NCBI RefSeq assembly: GCF_000950575.1
Contig: NZ_CP011005.1
Span: 3,162,001-3,226,000 of the forward strand
DNA length: 64,000 bases
Origin: Psychromicrobium lacuslunae
Lineage (GTDB): Bacteria > Actinomycetota > Actinomycetes > Actinomycetales > Micrococcaceae
Direction of reading: 5' to 3'
Part shown: piece by piece, positions 50,615 through 59,411 of the stretch
Numbering within the stretch: the first letter of the stretch is position 1
Layout: each line of letters begins with the position of its first letter
Translations under genes and position numbers: made by a program
Notes under the pieces: model-generated
The model's database searches: none
Told to the model about the DNA's origin: nothing
The model's input: the letters and a program-made list of their open reading frames with translations, nothing else

Positions 50615-51622
50615 ATGGTGGCGAATCAAAGCCAACGGGCCGAAGCACGTCGTCGACGCGGCCCTAATGAGCGAAACAGACCGCTCTGGATGCTGATTCC
50701 CGGTGGCACCCTGATGATCGTTGTGATCTTGGTGCCGTTGCTGCTGGGCGTTTACATGTCCACGCTCAACTTGGATCAGTACACGTTGAGGAGATGGGTT
50801 TCGGCTCCGTTCATCGGGCTGGGGAATTTCATTGAGGCGCTCACCGCGACAGAGCTGCTGCGTTCGGTGTGGCTCAGCCTTTCCTACGCGCTAATCGCGA
50901 TGATCGTCACCATCCCGCTCGGCGTGCTGGCCGCGATCGCTACCCAGAACAAGTTCCGCGGACGCGGCTTGGTGCGCTCGATCTTTCTGATCCCGTATAT
51001 CCTGCCGTCCTTCGTGGTGGCCACGGTTTGGCGAACCATGTTCCAGCCGGGTGGCGTGATCGACCAGGGTTTGTCAGGAATTGGTATTCATGCCGGGCTG
51101 TGGCTAAATGGCCCAAACAGCTATTGGACCCTGGTCATCGTGCAGATCTGGACCTCCTGGCCCTTCGTCTACATGCTGGCGCTCTCCGGTCTGCAGGGCG
51201 TTGATCACGAGGTTCATGAGGCGGCCGCCCTGGATGGTGCACTCTGGTGGCGCAAACTGCGTTATGTCATCTTCCCTTATCTCAAGGGACCGCTCTCGTT
51301 GGCCTTCTTGGTGGGCATTCTGCATCACATTAATAACTTCACGCTGCCCTATGTGCTCTTCGGGCTGCCCGCGCCAGCGGATGTGAACGTCTTACCGATC
51401 CTGACCTATGTGACGAGTTTCCAGAGCTTCCGCTTCGGCCTGAGTGCCGCAATGGCCTTGGTCTCGCTGATACTGATCGCTATTCCCCTTTTCGTCTACC
51501 TGCGCGCGGTCAAGCTCGACGACGGCGAGCAAGGGCCTAAGCGCGGTCGGCAAGATCGCAAAACCAGGCGCTCCGCGCTGCCGGAGCCATCGAAAAATGA
51601 ACGAGAGCGGGTGCTGGCATGA
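50615..51622 (+). CDS. sugar ABC transporter permease (MalF type)
   Basis: A 335-aa membrane protein with six helices. The basic N-tail (AEARRRRGPNERNR) is cytoplasmic. The EAA loop is EVHEAAALDGALWWRKLRYV (about residues 202-221). A basic, charged C-tail follows. Ends 4 bases into the next permease. No ATPase gene is linked, so a shared ATPase is expected. Confidence 0.92.
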   Translation: MVANQSQRAEARRRRGPNERNRPLWMLIPGGTLMIVVILVPLLLGVYMSTLNLDQYTLRRWVSAPFIGLGNFIEALTATELLRSVWLSLSYALIAMIVTIPLGVLAAIATQNKFRGRGLVRSIFLIPYILPSFVVATVWRTMFQPGGVIDQGLSGIGIHAGLWLNGPNSYWTLVIVQIWTSWPFVYMLALSGLQGVDHEVHEAAALDGALWWRKLRYVIFPYLKGPLSLAFLVGILHHINNFTLPYVLFGLPAPADVNVLPILTYVTSFQSFRFGLSAAMALVSLILIAIPLFVYLRAVKLDDGEQGPKRGRQDRKTRRSALPEPSKNERERVLA

Positions 51623-52545
51623 GCGCCGTCAGGCAGGCCCAGCTCCGGTCCGAGACCGTTGCTGGCAAACCGGGAAGAGTGCAGAATCGGCAGGCCGAGG
51701 TGACCCGGCTAATGCCACGCCCACTGCTGATCATCGTGATCGCGGTGCTCTCCGCGCTGGTGCTGATACCGGTGCTCTACATCTTCTTCGCCTCGATTAA
51801 TTCGGATATCTCAGTGGCTCAGGGCGATTTCTTCCCCACTGAACTGAGCTGGCAGAACTACGCCAAGATCTGGACCAGCGTCGGGCTGGCAAATGGGCTG
51901 CTGAACTCGCTGGCGGTGGCTGGCTCCACCGCCATTGTCTCTGCTCTGCTTTCGGTGGCTACTGCCTATGTTTTGGTGCGTTTTGCCTTCCGAGGCCGGC
52001 TCACCATCCTGCGCGGCTTGCTCGGTTTGCAGAGCATTCCAGGAACACTCATGCTGCTACCGGTCTTTGTGCTGTTCTCATCCGCCGCCAGCTACTTGGG
52101 AGTGACAATTATTGGCACTCAATGGGGGCTTTTCCTGACCTACCTCACCTTCGCATTGCCGTTCTCCACCTGGGTGATGGTGACCTATTTACGCGGCCTG
52201 CCGCGTGAACTGGAGGAGGCCGCACGAATTGACGGGGCTGGCTCGCTGGGAGTGCTATTGCGGATCATCGTGCCGCTGAGCTGGCCCGGCATCGTGGTAT
52301 CGGCAATCTTCGCCTTCTTACTGGGCTGGAATGATGTGTTGTTTGCCTCAGTGATGACCAGGCCGGAGAGCCAGACAGTCGCTGTCGCGCTGCAGATTTT
52401 CGGTTCGGCAACTGAGGGCGGTGCGGTGCCTTACTACGGCCAAATGATGGCCTCAGCACTGGTTTGCGCGGCTCCCGTGGTGATTCTTTACCTGATTTTC
52501 CAACGTTATCTAGTGGGCGGCCTGACCGCCGGAGGGGTGAAATAA
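51619..52545 (+). CDS. sugar ABC transporter permease (MalG type)
   Basis: A 308-aa permease with six helices. EAA loop ELEEAARIDGAGSLGVLLRI (about 195-214); C-terminal YLVGGLTAGGVK is the CUT1 signature. Stop is directly followed by the ATG of the isomerase gene, so tight coupling. Partner of the preceding permease and the binding protein at 49217. Confidence 0.93.
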   Translation: MSAVRQAQLRSETVAGKPGRVQNRQAEVTRLMPRPLLIIVIAVLSALVLIPVLYIFFASINSDISVAQGDFFPTELSWQNYAKIWTSVGLANGLLNSLAVAGSTAIVSALLSVATAYVLVRFAFRGRLTILRGLLGLQSIPGTLMLLPVFVLFSSAASYLGVTIIGTQWGLFLTYLTFALPFSTWVMVTYLRGLPRELEEAARIDGAGSLGVLLRIIVPLSWPGIVVSAIFAFLLGWNDVLFASVMTRPESQTVAVALQIFGSATEGGAVPYYGQMMASALVCAAPVVILYLIFQRYLVGGLTAGGVK

Positions 52546-53373
52546 ATGGTCGAGTGGAAGCTCTCCGGCTTCGGCGATGAGATCGATGATGACCCGGTGG
52601 TGCAATGCGCCGTGCTGCAAGCCTTGGGGGCGAATCACCTTGAGCTGCGTAGCGCCTGGGGCGTCAACGTAGTTGATTTCTCAGCCAAGCAGCTTGAGCA
52701 GCTTGCCGAGTTATTGAAGAGCCGGGGAATGGCGGTCTCGGCAATCGCTTCACCGATCGGCAAGGTGTCGGTTGAGCTGCCGGTGCAGCATGAACTTGAT
52801 CGGCTGGAGCGTGCCATTGCCGCAGCTCAGGCTTTCGATGCCCGCTACATTAGGATTTTTTCTTTCTACTACCAGGGCGAGGCCGAGTTGGTACGCGACG
52901 CTGTGATGGAGCGGATGGCAGCACTTGCCGACCGTGCGGCACAGGCCGGGGTGGTGTTGCTGCACGAGAATGAGAAAGACATTTTCGGTGATATTCCGGC
53001 CAGGGTGCTCGACATCGTGCAAACAGTGAATTCGCCGGCGCTCCGGCTGGCCTGGGATGCTGCAAATTTCGTTCAGGTCGGCGTGCGACCATTCAGCGAG
53101 GGCTATGCCCTGCTGCGCCCCTACCTGGAATATCTGCAAGTGAAGGATGCGCTCCTCAGCGATGCCTCGGTGGTCCCGGCAGGGCAGGGCGACGGCGAAG
53201 TGCAGCGCACCATCGAGGCGCTCCGTGATGATGGATATACCGGCTTTGCCTCCTTAGAACCACATCTGGCCGAGGCTTTCGCGCTGGGCGGCTTTTCCGG
53301 CCCGGCGGCGTTCGGGGTGGCCGCGCGAGCCTTCGCCAAGGTTTTGGATCACGCCGGGGTGGTGACGAAATGA
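52546..53373 (+). CDS. sugar phosphate isomerase/epimerase (AP endonuclease 2-like barrel)
   Basis: A 275-aa TIM-barrel protein of the xylose-isomerase-like family. Metal-site candidates are His/Glu in VLLHENEKDIFGD (about 143-155), Asp in LAWDAANFVQVGVRP (about 168) and Glu in FASLEPHL (about 228). GFGDEIDDD at the start is typical of this branch. It probably isomerises or epimerises an imported sugar together with the neighbouring Gfo/Idh enzyme. Substrate not determinable. Confidence 0.85.
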   Translation: MVEWKLSGFGDEIDDDPVVQCAVLQALGANHLELRSAWGVNVVDFSAKQLEQLAELLKSRGMAVSAIASPIGKVSVELPVQHELDRLERAIAAAQAFDARYIRIFSFYYQGEAELVRDAVMERMAALADRAAQAGVVLLHENEKDIFGDIPARVLDIVQTVNSPALRLAWDAANFVQVGVRPFSEGYALLRPYLEYLQVKDALLSDASVVPAGQGDGEVQRTIEALRDDGYTGFASLEPHLAEAFALGGFSGPAAFGVAARAFAKVLDHAGVVTK

Positions 53374-54527
53374 GTCTGCCAGCGAACGGAAAGATTCGAG
53401 TGGCCTTGGTTGGTTGTGGCTCGATTGGCCGGACCCATACCGCGGTGATTCTGGAACAGCCCGAACTGGAACTCGCGGCGCTGATTGATCCGGTACCGGC
53501 GGCGCGTGAGGCGTTGTTGGAATTCATTGCCGGTCGTGCCAAACCCGAAGCTTATGACAGCATCGCGGCGGCCTTGGCCGCCGACCGGGAAGCGATCGAT
53601 CTATTCGTCTTAGCAACCCCCAGCGGTCTGCACATCAGTGGGGCGCTCGAGGTGCTAAACGCCGGTAAGCACGTGGTGATCGAGAAACCGCTCGACGTCG
53701 ATCTGACTCAGGCACAGCAGATTGAAGCCGCCGCTCGGCAGGCCGCGGATAAGGGCGTGCTGGCCACCGTGATCAGCCAGCACCGCTTCGACCCGGCCAG
53801 CCAGGCGGTCGCTCAAGCCGTCGAGCAGGGGGAGTTGGGACGCCTCACCTCGGCGATTGCCTCGGTGAGTTGGTGGCGCAGCCAAAGTTATTACGATTCC
53901 GGAGACTGGCGCGGTACCTGGGCGATGGACGGCGGCGGAGCGCTCATGAATCAAGGTGTGCACACGGTTGATTTGTTGCTTTGGTTCCTCGGCAAACCGG
54001 TTCAGGTGACCGGTCACACCGGCTTGCTGGCGCATCAAGATATTGAAGTCGAGGACACCGCTGCTGCGGTGATCAGCTTTGAGTCCGGGGCGCTCGCGGT
54101 GTTGCACGCCACCACTGCCGCCTATCCGGGGTTGAGCGCCGCGGTGCAGGTGATGGGTTCACACGGTTCAGCCCGTATCGACACCGACCAGCTGGCCTAC
54201 TTCCATGCCACTGCCGAGCAGTCTGAGGACGCTCGGATGGGAGTGCAGGGCGACTGGAATCTCGCCGACGAGCGGATTGCAGGCTTCCCCGCCGAAGCCG
54301 CACAGGTTGCCGATCCGACCGTCTATCCGGTGGGTCACAGCAGGCAGTACCGCGACGTCATTAGGGCGATAACGCAAGGTGCTCCGCCCGCCGTGACGGT
54401 GAGTGATGCGGTCAATGCATTGGCGTGCGTGCGAGCCGTGTATCTCTCCGCGACCCTTGGCAAAACCATTAACTTCGACGATGTGCTGGCCGGGAAATAT
54501 AACGATATCGAGGTACGAGTTTCATGA
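53370..54527 (+). CDS. Gfo/Idh/MocA family NAD(P)-dependent oxidoreductase
   Basis: A 385-aa dehydrogenase. Rossmann motif VALVGCGSIGRTHT (about 11-24), EKPLDVDLTQA with the catalytic Lys region, and GGALMNQGVHTVDLLLWFLG with the conserved His motif. It overlaps the isomerase genes on both sides by 4 bases, an arrangement seen in inositol- or keto-sugar-processing operons, where dehydrogenase plus isomerase act on the same sugar ring. Substrate unknown. Confidence 0.9.
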   Translation: MSLPANGKIRVALVGCGSIGRTHTAVILEQPELELAALIDPVPAAREALLEFIAGRAKPEAYDSIAAALAADREAIDLFVLATPSGLHISGALEVLNAGKHVVIEKPLDVDLTQAQQIEAAARQAADKGVLATVISQHRFDPASQAVAQAVEQGELGRLTSAIASVSWWRSQSYYDSGDWRGTWAMDGGGALMNQGVHTVDLLLWFLGKPVQVTGHTGLLAHQDIEVEDTAAAVISFESGALAVLHATTAAYPGLSAAVQVMGSHGSARIDTDQLAYFHATAEQSEDARMGVQGDWNLADERIAGFPAEAAQVADPTVYPVGHSRQYRDVIRAITQGAPPAVTVSDAVNALACVRAVYLSATLGKTINFDDVLAGKYNDIEVRVS

Positions 54528-55402
54528 AATTTTCGGTCTTTACCGCGTCCACACCAGAGTGGTCCCCCGAAGAGGCGGTGAGCGCCTTGGCGGCGCAGGG
54601 TTGGGACGGTATCGAGTGGCGAGTCACCGATCAAGAAACCGCAGAAACGCCAGGGTTCTGGGCCGGCAACAAGGCGACTATTCCGCTCACCGGCCTTGAG
54701 GCGCAGGTGCCCAGGATCAAAGCTCTCACTGAGCAGGCGGGTCTCGGCATTTCCGGCGTCGGAGGTTATGCCAATTGCACCCAGCACGACGACGTCGAAC
54801 GGCTGCTCGCTGCCACTGCTGCGCTGGGTGCGCCGCAAGTCCGCGTGGTAGTGCCCGCCCTCGGCACCGCGCCGTGGGGTGGCCAAGCAGCCAGCGGGCG
54901 AGGCTATCCGGAGCTATTTGCGCAGGCGCGGGAGCACTTTGCCTGGGTGGCCGAGCGGGCTGCCGCTCATGGCGTGAAGGCGCTCGTCGAGCTGCACCAC
55001 CGCACCCTAGTCTCCTCGGCGTCGGCGGCACTCCGACTGCTCGATGGCCTCGACCCGGCCCACGTCGGGGTGATTCATGACCTCGGTAACTTACAGATCG
55101 AAGGCCACGAAGATCACCTAGCCGCTTTTCAAATGCTTGGCCCATACCTGGCGCACGTGCACGTTAAGAACGGCCGCTGGGCGAAGTCGGGCAATGATGA
55201 GCTTGGCGGCGCGATCTGGCAGCACGAATGGGCTCCGGTTGATCAGGGAATTTCCTCCGTGCCGGAGTACTTCAAGACCTTGCTGCAGTACGGTTACGAC
55301 GGCTGGGTAGCCCTAGAAGACTTCTCCACTGAATTACCTTTGGCGCAGCGCACCGCACGGAACCATGATTTCATCCGGCAGGCTTGGCAGGCAGCACAGT
55401 GA
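54524..55402 (+). CDS. sugar phosphate isomerase/epimerase (second)
   Basis: A 292-aa TIM barrel distinct from the one at 52546. SVFTASTPEWSPEEAVSALA is the N-terminus. Candidate metal ligands are Glu in ALVELHHRT (about 157), Asp/His in VIHDLGNLQIEG (about 189-192), His in HVHVKNGRW and Glu in WVALEDF. Overlaps the Gfo/Idh gene and glucuronate isomerase gene by 4 bases. Likely cooperates with the dehydrogenase. Confidence 0.86.
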   Translation: MKFSVFTASTPEWSPEEAVSALAAQGWDGIEWRVTDQETAETPGFWAGNKATIPLTGLEAQVPRIKALTEQAGLGISGVGGYANCTQHDDVERLLAATAALGAPQVRVVVPALGTAPWGGQAASGRGYPELFAQAREHFAWVAERAAAHGVKALVELHHRTLVSSASAALRLLDGLDPAHVGVIHDLGNLQIEGHEDHLAAFQMLGPYLAHVHVKNGRWAKSGNDELGGAIWQHEWAPVDQGISSVPEYFKTLLQYGYDGWVALEDFSTELPLAQRTARNHDFIRQAWQAAQ

Positions 55403-56829
55403 GTAGCATCGCGCTCGATCCAGACCGGCTGTTCCCAGTCGATCCAGCGTTGCGGCAGCTTGCCCGCGAACTGCACCAGCTGGTCGCTGACTTACCGATT
55501 CTGTCCCCGCATGGGCATGTGCCAGCAGAACTGCTACTGAACAACCAACCCTTCGGCGATCCGGCCAGCCTGCTGATCAGCCCCGATCACTATGTCACCC
55601 GGCTAATGCATGCCTCCGGCATCGGTCTTGACGAACTAGGTGTAGCCGGAACCCAGGCGGAGCCTCGCGAGATTTGGCGCCGGTTTTGTGCGGCCTGGTC
55701 GATTTTCGACGGCACTGCCTCTGGTTACTGGCTGCGGTCCGAGTTGGTCAGCGTTTTCGGTCTCGACGAGGCGGAGTTAGCTCCGGAACGGGCCGACCAT
55801 CTTTTCGATCAGCTCTCTGCCAAGCTGGCGACAGCAGAGTTCCGGCCCCGCGCGCTCTTTGATTCTTTCGGTATCGAAGTGCTCGCCACCACTGACGATC
55901 CGCTGGACTCTCTGGCTGATCATCAGGCCCTGGCCGCTGACCCTGGTTTTTCCGGCCGAGTACTGCCGACTTTCCGGCCAGATAGCTACCTCAATGCCTC
56001 TGCACCAGGCTTCGCGGAGCGGGTCGATCGGTTGATTTCGGAGGCGGGCGACGGCTTAGTGGGTTATGCCGGATACTTGCGGGCGCTGCAGAACCGGCGG
56101 GCCCACTTTATTGAGTCCGGTGCCGTCTCGGCAGATCACGGAGTGCGTACCCCAAGCACGCTCAGACTCGATCAGGCCGAAGCAGCGCGGCTTTTCGAAG
56201 CGGCTATCCGGGGCGGGCTCAGTCAACAGGATCGAGATGCTTTCGAAGCCCAGATGATCTACCAGATGGCTCGGATGTCGGTCGAAGACGGTCTAGTGAT
56301 GACCCTGCACCCTGGCTCCTGGCGCGATCACCACCAGCCGACTTTCAATCGTTTCGGGGCAGATACCGGGCACGACATCCCCTTCCCGGTGAGCTACACC
56401 GAAGGGCTGCGTGCGCTGCTCAACGACTTCGGCACCAGTCCGGGATTCCATTTGGTGCTCTTCACCCTGGACGAAACCACTTTTTCCCGAGAATTGGCAC
56501 CGCTCGCCGGCTTTTACCCTTCGGTTTTTCTCGGTGCGCCATGGTGGTTCCTCGACGCTCCCGACGCCATGCTGCGGTTCCGTTCGGCAGTCACCGAGAC
56601 GGCTGGTTTTTCGCGCAGCGCCGGCTTCGTTGATGACACCAGGGCGTTCTGTTCCATTCCGGCGCGGCATGACGCCTCACGCCGGGTGGAAGCGGCGTTC
56701 CTCGCCCGTTTGGTCGCCGAGCGCCGGGTCACCGAAGAGCGGGCCGCGGAGATCATTGTCGATCTGGTGGACGCCGCACCTCGTCGAGTTTTCAAACTTG
56801 GTGCCTCGGCTGGAAAATCGCCGTCGTGA
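55399..56829 (+). CDS. uxaC: glucuronate isomerase
   Basis: A 476-aa enzyme converting D-glucuronate to D-fructuronate. Metal-binding SPHGHVPAELLLNNQPFGD lies near residue 37. Later motifs are FGIEVLATTDDPLD, TLHPGSWRDHHQPTFNRFG and DIPFPVSYTEGLRALLNDFG, all typical of the family. GTGA overlap with the preceding stop fixes the start (a slightly longer frame begins at 55384 inside the preceding gene). Next two genes complete the pathway to 2-keto-3-deoxygluconate. Confidence 0.92.
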   Translation: MSSIALDPDRLFPVDPALRQLARELHQLVADLPILSPHGHVPAELLLNNQPFGDPASLLISPDHYVTRLMHASGIGLDELGVAGTQAEPREIWRRFCAAWSIFDGTASGYWLRSELVSVFGLDEAELAPERADHLFDQLSAKLATAEFRPRALFDSFGIEVLATTDDPLDSLADHQALAADPGFSGRVLPTFRPDSYLNASAPGFAERVDRLISEAGDGLVGYAGYLRALQNRRAHFIESGAVSADHGVRTPSTLRLDQAEAARLFEAAIRGGLSQQDRDAFEAQMIYQMARMSVEDGLVMTLHPGSWRDHHQPTFNRFGADTGHDIPFPVSYTEGLRALLNDFGTSPGFHLVLFTLDETTFSRELAPLAGFYPSVFLGAPWWFLDAPDAMLRFRSAVTETAGFSRSAGFVDDTRAFCSIPARHDASRRVEAAFLARLVAERRVTEERAAEIIVDLVDAAPRRVFKLGASAGKSPS

Positions 56830-58109
56830 AACTTTCACGCCTCGCGCTGCAGCAGGCCGGAGCGGCGCCGCCACGCCCCCCGGCGCGGATTGTGCACCTG
56901 GGGGTGGGCGCCTTTCACCGGGCGCATCAAGCGTGGTTTACCCAGCACGCGGTCGACGGCGAGGACTGGGGGATTGCCGCGTTCAGCATGCGCTCGGCCG
57001 CGGTGAGTGATGCGCTCGCGGCGCAGGAGGGGCTTTACACCCTAGTAACTCGTGCTGAGCAGGACGAATTTGAATTGCTCTGGTCGATTGTCGAGGTGGG
57101 TAACGCGGCCTCTCAAGTCGGCAGACAACGAGTGCTTGACCTGGTGGCGAGCGCTGAAGTTGCTGTACTCACCTTGACCATCACCGAGGCCGGATACCTA
57201 TCGGGCGGACCAGCGATGCGACTGCTGCTTGAAGCGTTACTGGCCAGAAAAGCAGCAGGAAGCGGTCCGCTCACCGTGCTACCGTGCGATAACCTCAGTT
57301 CCAATGGGGAGCGGTTGCGGCAAGCGCTGCTGGAGACCGTGCGGGAGCTCTCTTCATCCTCAGGGCAGCCAGCAACCGCGAGCCTGGCTGTCCTGGACGA
57401 AGCGCTTATCCTGAATAGCTCGGTGGATCGGATCACTCCGCGCAGCACCGATGCGGACCGGACCGTCGTCGAGCTTGCTACCGGCTGGCAGGATGCGGTG
57501 CCGGTGGTGACCGAGGAATACGCCAGCTGGGTGCTGCAGGTTGATAGCGTCGAGCGTTGTTTTCCCGGTGGGCACCCGCTCTGGCAACAAGCCGGAGTGC
57601 GCTTTGTGCAGGACGTCGAGCCCTGGGAACGTCGTAAGCTCTGGATGCTCAATGGTGCGCACAGTTACCTCGCGAACGCCGGGCAACTGCGCGGTTATCG
57701 AACCGTGGCGGAGGCGATCGCCGATCCAGAGTTGCTCGGCGCAGTACAGCAGTTTTGGGCCGAGGCAGCCCAGCATTTACCAGCTGAGCTGGAAGCCGCG
57801 GAGTACGCGGAAAGTCTGCTGGCGCGTTTCGGTAACCCGCGAATCGAGCACCTGCTGAGCCAGATCGCGCAGGATTCAGTGGTGAAACTGCAACAGCGCG
57901 TCCTTCCAGTTTGGCGGGCAGAGCGAGCGGCCGGGCGTTCTGGAGCTGCCTCGCACACTATTTTGCTCGCCTGGGTTGAAGCGGTTGTGGCGGGCTTTCG
58001 TAGCCCGGATACCGCTGATCCATTGATTGATGTGACGCTCAGTGGTCCGCAGCCAGCAGAACAGCTTATGAACTTGATCGACCAGGACGTTGCAGAGGAG
58101 TTACCGTGA
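56826..58109 (+). CDS. uxuB: D-mannonate oxidoreductase / fructuronate reductase (mannitol dehydrogenase family)
   Basis: A 427-aa NAD-dependent long-chain dehydrogenase. N-terminal [18 protein letters not shown] is the mannitol-dehydrogenase nucleotide-binding signature. [18 protein letters not shown] and [20 protein letters not shown] (with the catalytic Lys/Asn/His region) are conserved. It should reduce fructuronate to mannonate, in agreement with its position between uxaC and the dehydratase gene, with 4-base overlaps. GTG start. Confidence 0.9.
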   Translation: MKLSRLALQQAGAAPPRPPARIVHLGVGAFHRAHQAWFTQHAVDGEDWGIAAFSMRSAAVSDALAAQEGLYTLVTRAEQDEFELLWSIVEVGNAASQVGRQRVLDLVASAEVAVLTLTITEAGYLSGGPAMRLLLEALLARKAAGSGPLTVLPCDNLSSNGERLRQALLETVRELSSSSGQPATASLAVLDEALILNSSVDRITPRSTDADRTVVELATGWQDAVPVVTEEYASWVLQVDSVERCFPGGHPLWQQAGVRFVQDVEPWERRKLWMLNGAHSYLANAGQLRGYRTVAEAIADPELLGAVQQFWAEAAQHLPAELEAAEYAESLLARFGNPRIEHLLSQIAQDSVVKLQQRVLPVWRAERAAGRSGAASHTILLAWVEAVVAGFRSPDTADPLIDVTLSGPQPAEQLMNLIDQDVAEELP

Positions 58110-59335
58110 AAATCATTGCCGCAGATGTTATTGTCACCAGCCCTAGCCGGAATTTCGTGACCCTGAAAATCACCACCGATGAGGGTCTCACAGGTTTAGG
58201 AGACGCTACCCTGAACGGTCGGGAACTTGCCGTCGCCAGCTATCTCACCGAGCACATCACACAATTACTTATCGACCGGGACCCGCACCGAATTGAGGAC
58301 ACTTGGCAGTTCCTTTACCGCAGCTCCTACTGGCGGCGCGGACCGGTCACCATGGCAGCGATTGCTGCAGTGGATATGGCGCTCTGGGATATTAAGGGCA
58401 AGGCCGCTGGTTTGCCGGTTTATCAACTGCTCGGCGGGGCTTCGCGGCTTGGTTTGCGAACTTACGGCCATGCCTCCGGGCGAGACCTGCCGGAACTTTT
58501 CGATTCGGTCCGAGAAAACCTCGAGGAGGGGCACACCTCGGTGCGAATTCAGACCTCGGTGCCCGGCCTTAAAGCGATCTACGGCATTGCCGCTCAGGAA
58601 CAATCTTCCGGTGAGCGTTACGACTACGAACCGGCCGGGCGTGGTGTTTTCCCCGCGGAGGAAGACTGGGACACTCGGTCCTATTTGAACCATTTGCCCA
58701 CAGTTTTTGAGGCGGTACGCAATGAATTCGGCCCGGACTTACCGCTGCTGCACGACGGACACCATCGGATGACGCCGATCCAGGCCGCCAAGCTTGGTAA
58801 ATCACTTGAACCCTATGATTTGTTCTGGTTGGAGGATTGCACCCCAGCGGAAAACCAAGAGTCGTTGCGATTGGTTCGCCAGCACACCACGACCCCGCTC
58901 GCGATCGGAGAGATCTTCAATACGGTCTGGGATTTCCAGACCCTGATCCGGGAGCAGCTGATCGACTATGTACGGGCCGCCTCAACCCACTTCGGCGGCA
59001 TTTCTCCGCTCAAGAAGGTGATGGACTACGCGGCGCAGTATCAGATCAAATCGGGCTTCCACGGGCCTACCGATATTTCGCCAGTGGGCTTTGCCGCGCA
59101 ATGTCACGTTGGCCTGGCAATCCACAATTACGGTATTCAGGAGTACATGGCGCACTCGGCGGCCACCAACACCGTCTTCCGGCAGTCGTTGCGCTTTGAA
59201 GGTGGCTATCTCAGGCTTTCGGAAGCGCCCGGCCTCGGCGTCGAACTCGACGAGGAGGCGGCCGCCCACTATCCCTATCAGCAGGCCTACCTGCCCTACA
59301 ACCGATTAGCCGACGGTACCGTCCACGATTGGTGA
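58106..59335 (+). CDS. manD: D-mannonate dehydratase, enolase-superfamily (ManD) type
   Basis: A 409-aa Mg-dependent enzyme dehydrating mannonate to 2-keto-3-deoxygluconate. It is an enolase-superfamily member, not Uxu[21 protein letters not shown] and [20 protein letters not shown] at the N-terminal half, metal ligands in [17 protein letters not shown] and AIGEIFNT, and late [11 protein letters not shown]. The loop YDYEPAGRG fits ManD. GTG start overlaps uxuB. No kdgK or kdgA is in the window. Confidence 0.9.
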   Translation: MKIIAADVIVTSPSRNFVTLKITTDEGLTGLGDATLNGRELAVASYLTEHITQLLIDRDPHRIEDTWQFLYRSSYWRRGPVTMAAIAAVDMALWDIKGKAAGLPVYQLLGGASRLGLRTYGHASGRDLPELFDSVRENLEEGHTSVRIQTSVPGLKAIYGIAAQEQSSGERYDYEPAGRGVFPAEEDWDTRSYLNHLPTVFEAVRNEFGPDLPLLHDGHHRMTPIQAAKLGKSLEPYDLFWLEDCTPAENQESLRLVRQHTTTPLAIGEIFNTVWDFQTLIREQLIDYVRAASTHFGGISPLKKVMDYAAQYQIKSGFHGPTDISPVGFAAQCHVGLAIHNYGIQEYMAHSAATNTVFRQSLRFEGGYLRLSEAPGLGVELDEEAAAHYPYQQAYLPYNRLADGTVHDW

Positions 59336-59350
59336 TGCCGCAGCATTGAT

Positions 59351-59388
59351 TTTATGTGATCGTTATGGTGTGATAGCAATCACATAAA
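59351..59388. promoter_or_regulatory. CRP/GlxR-like operator within a longer inverted repeat
   Basis: TGTGATAGCAATCACA (59369-59384) fits the CRP/GlxR consensus TGTGA-N6-TCACA. An outer repeat TTTATGTGAT (59351-59360)/ATCACATAAA (59379-59388) shares its right half. The site lies between manD and the GH31 gene, suggesting separate cAMP/carbon-responsive control of the glycosidase. Confidence 0.6.
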
Positions 59389-59411
59389 GTCATTGGTGAA
59401 AGTTGGACGCT

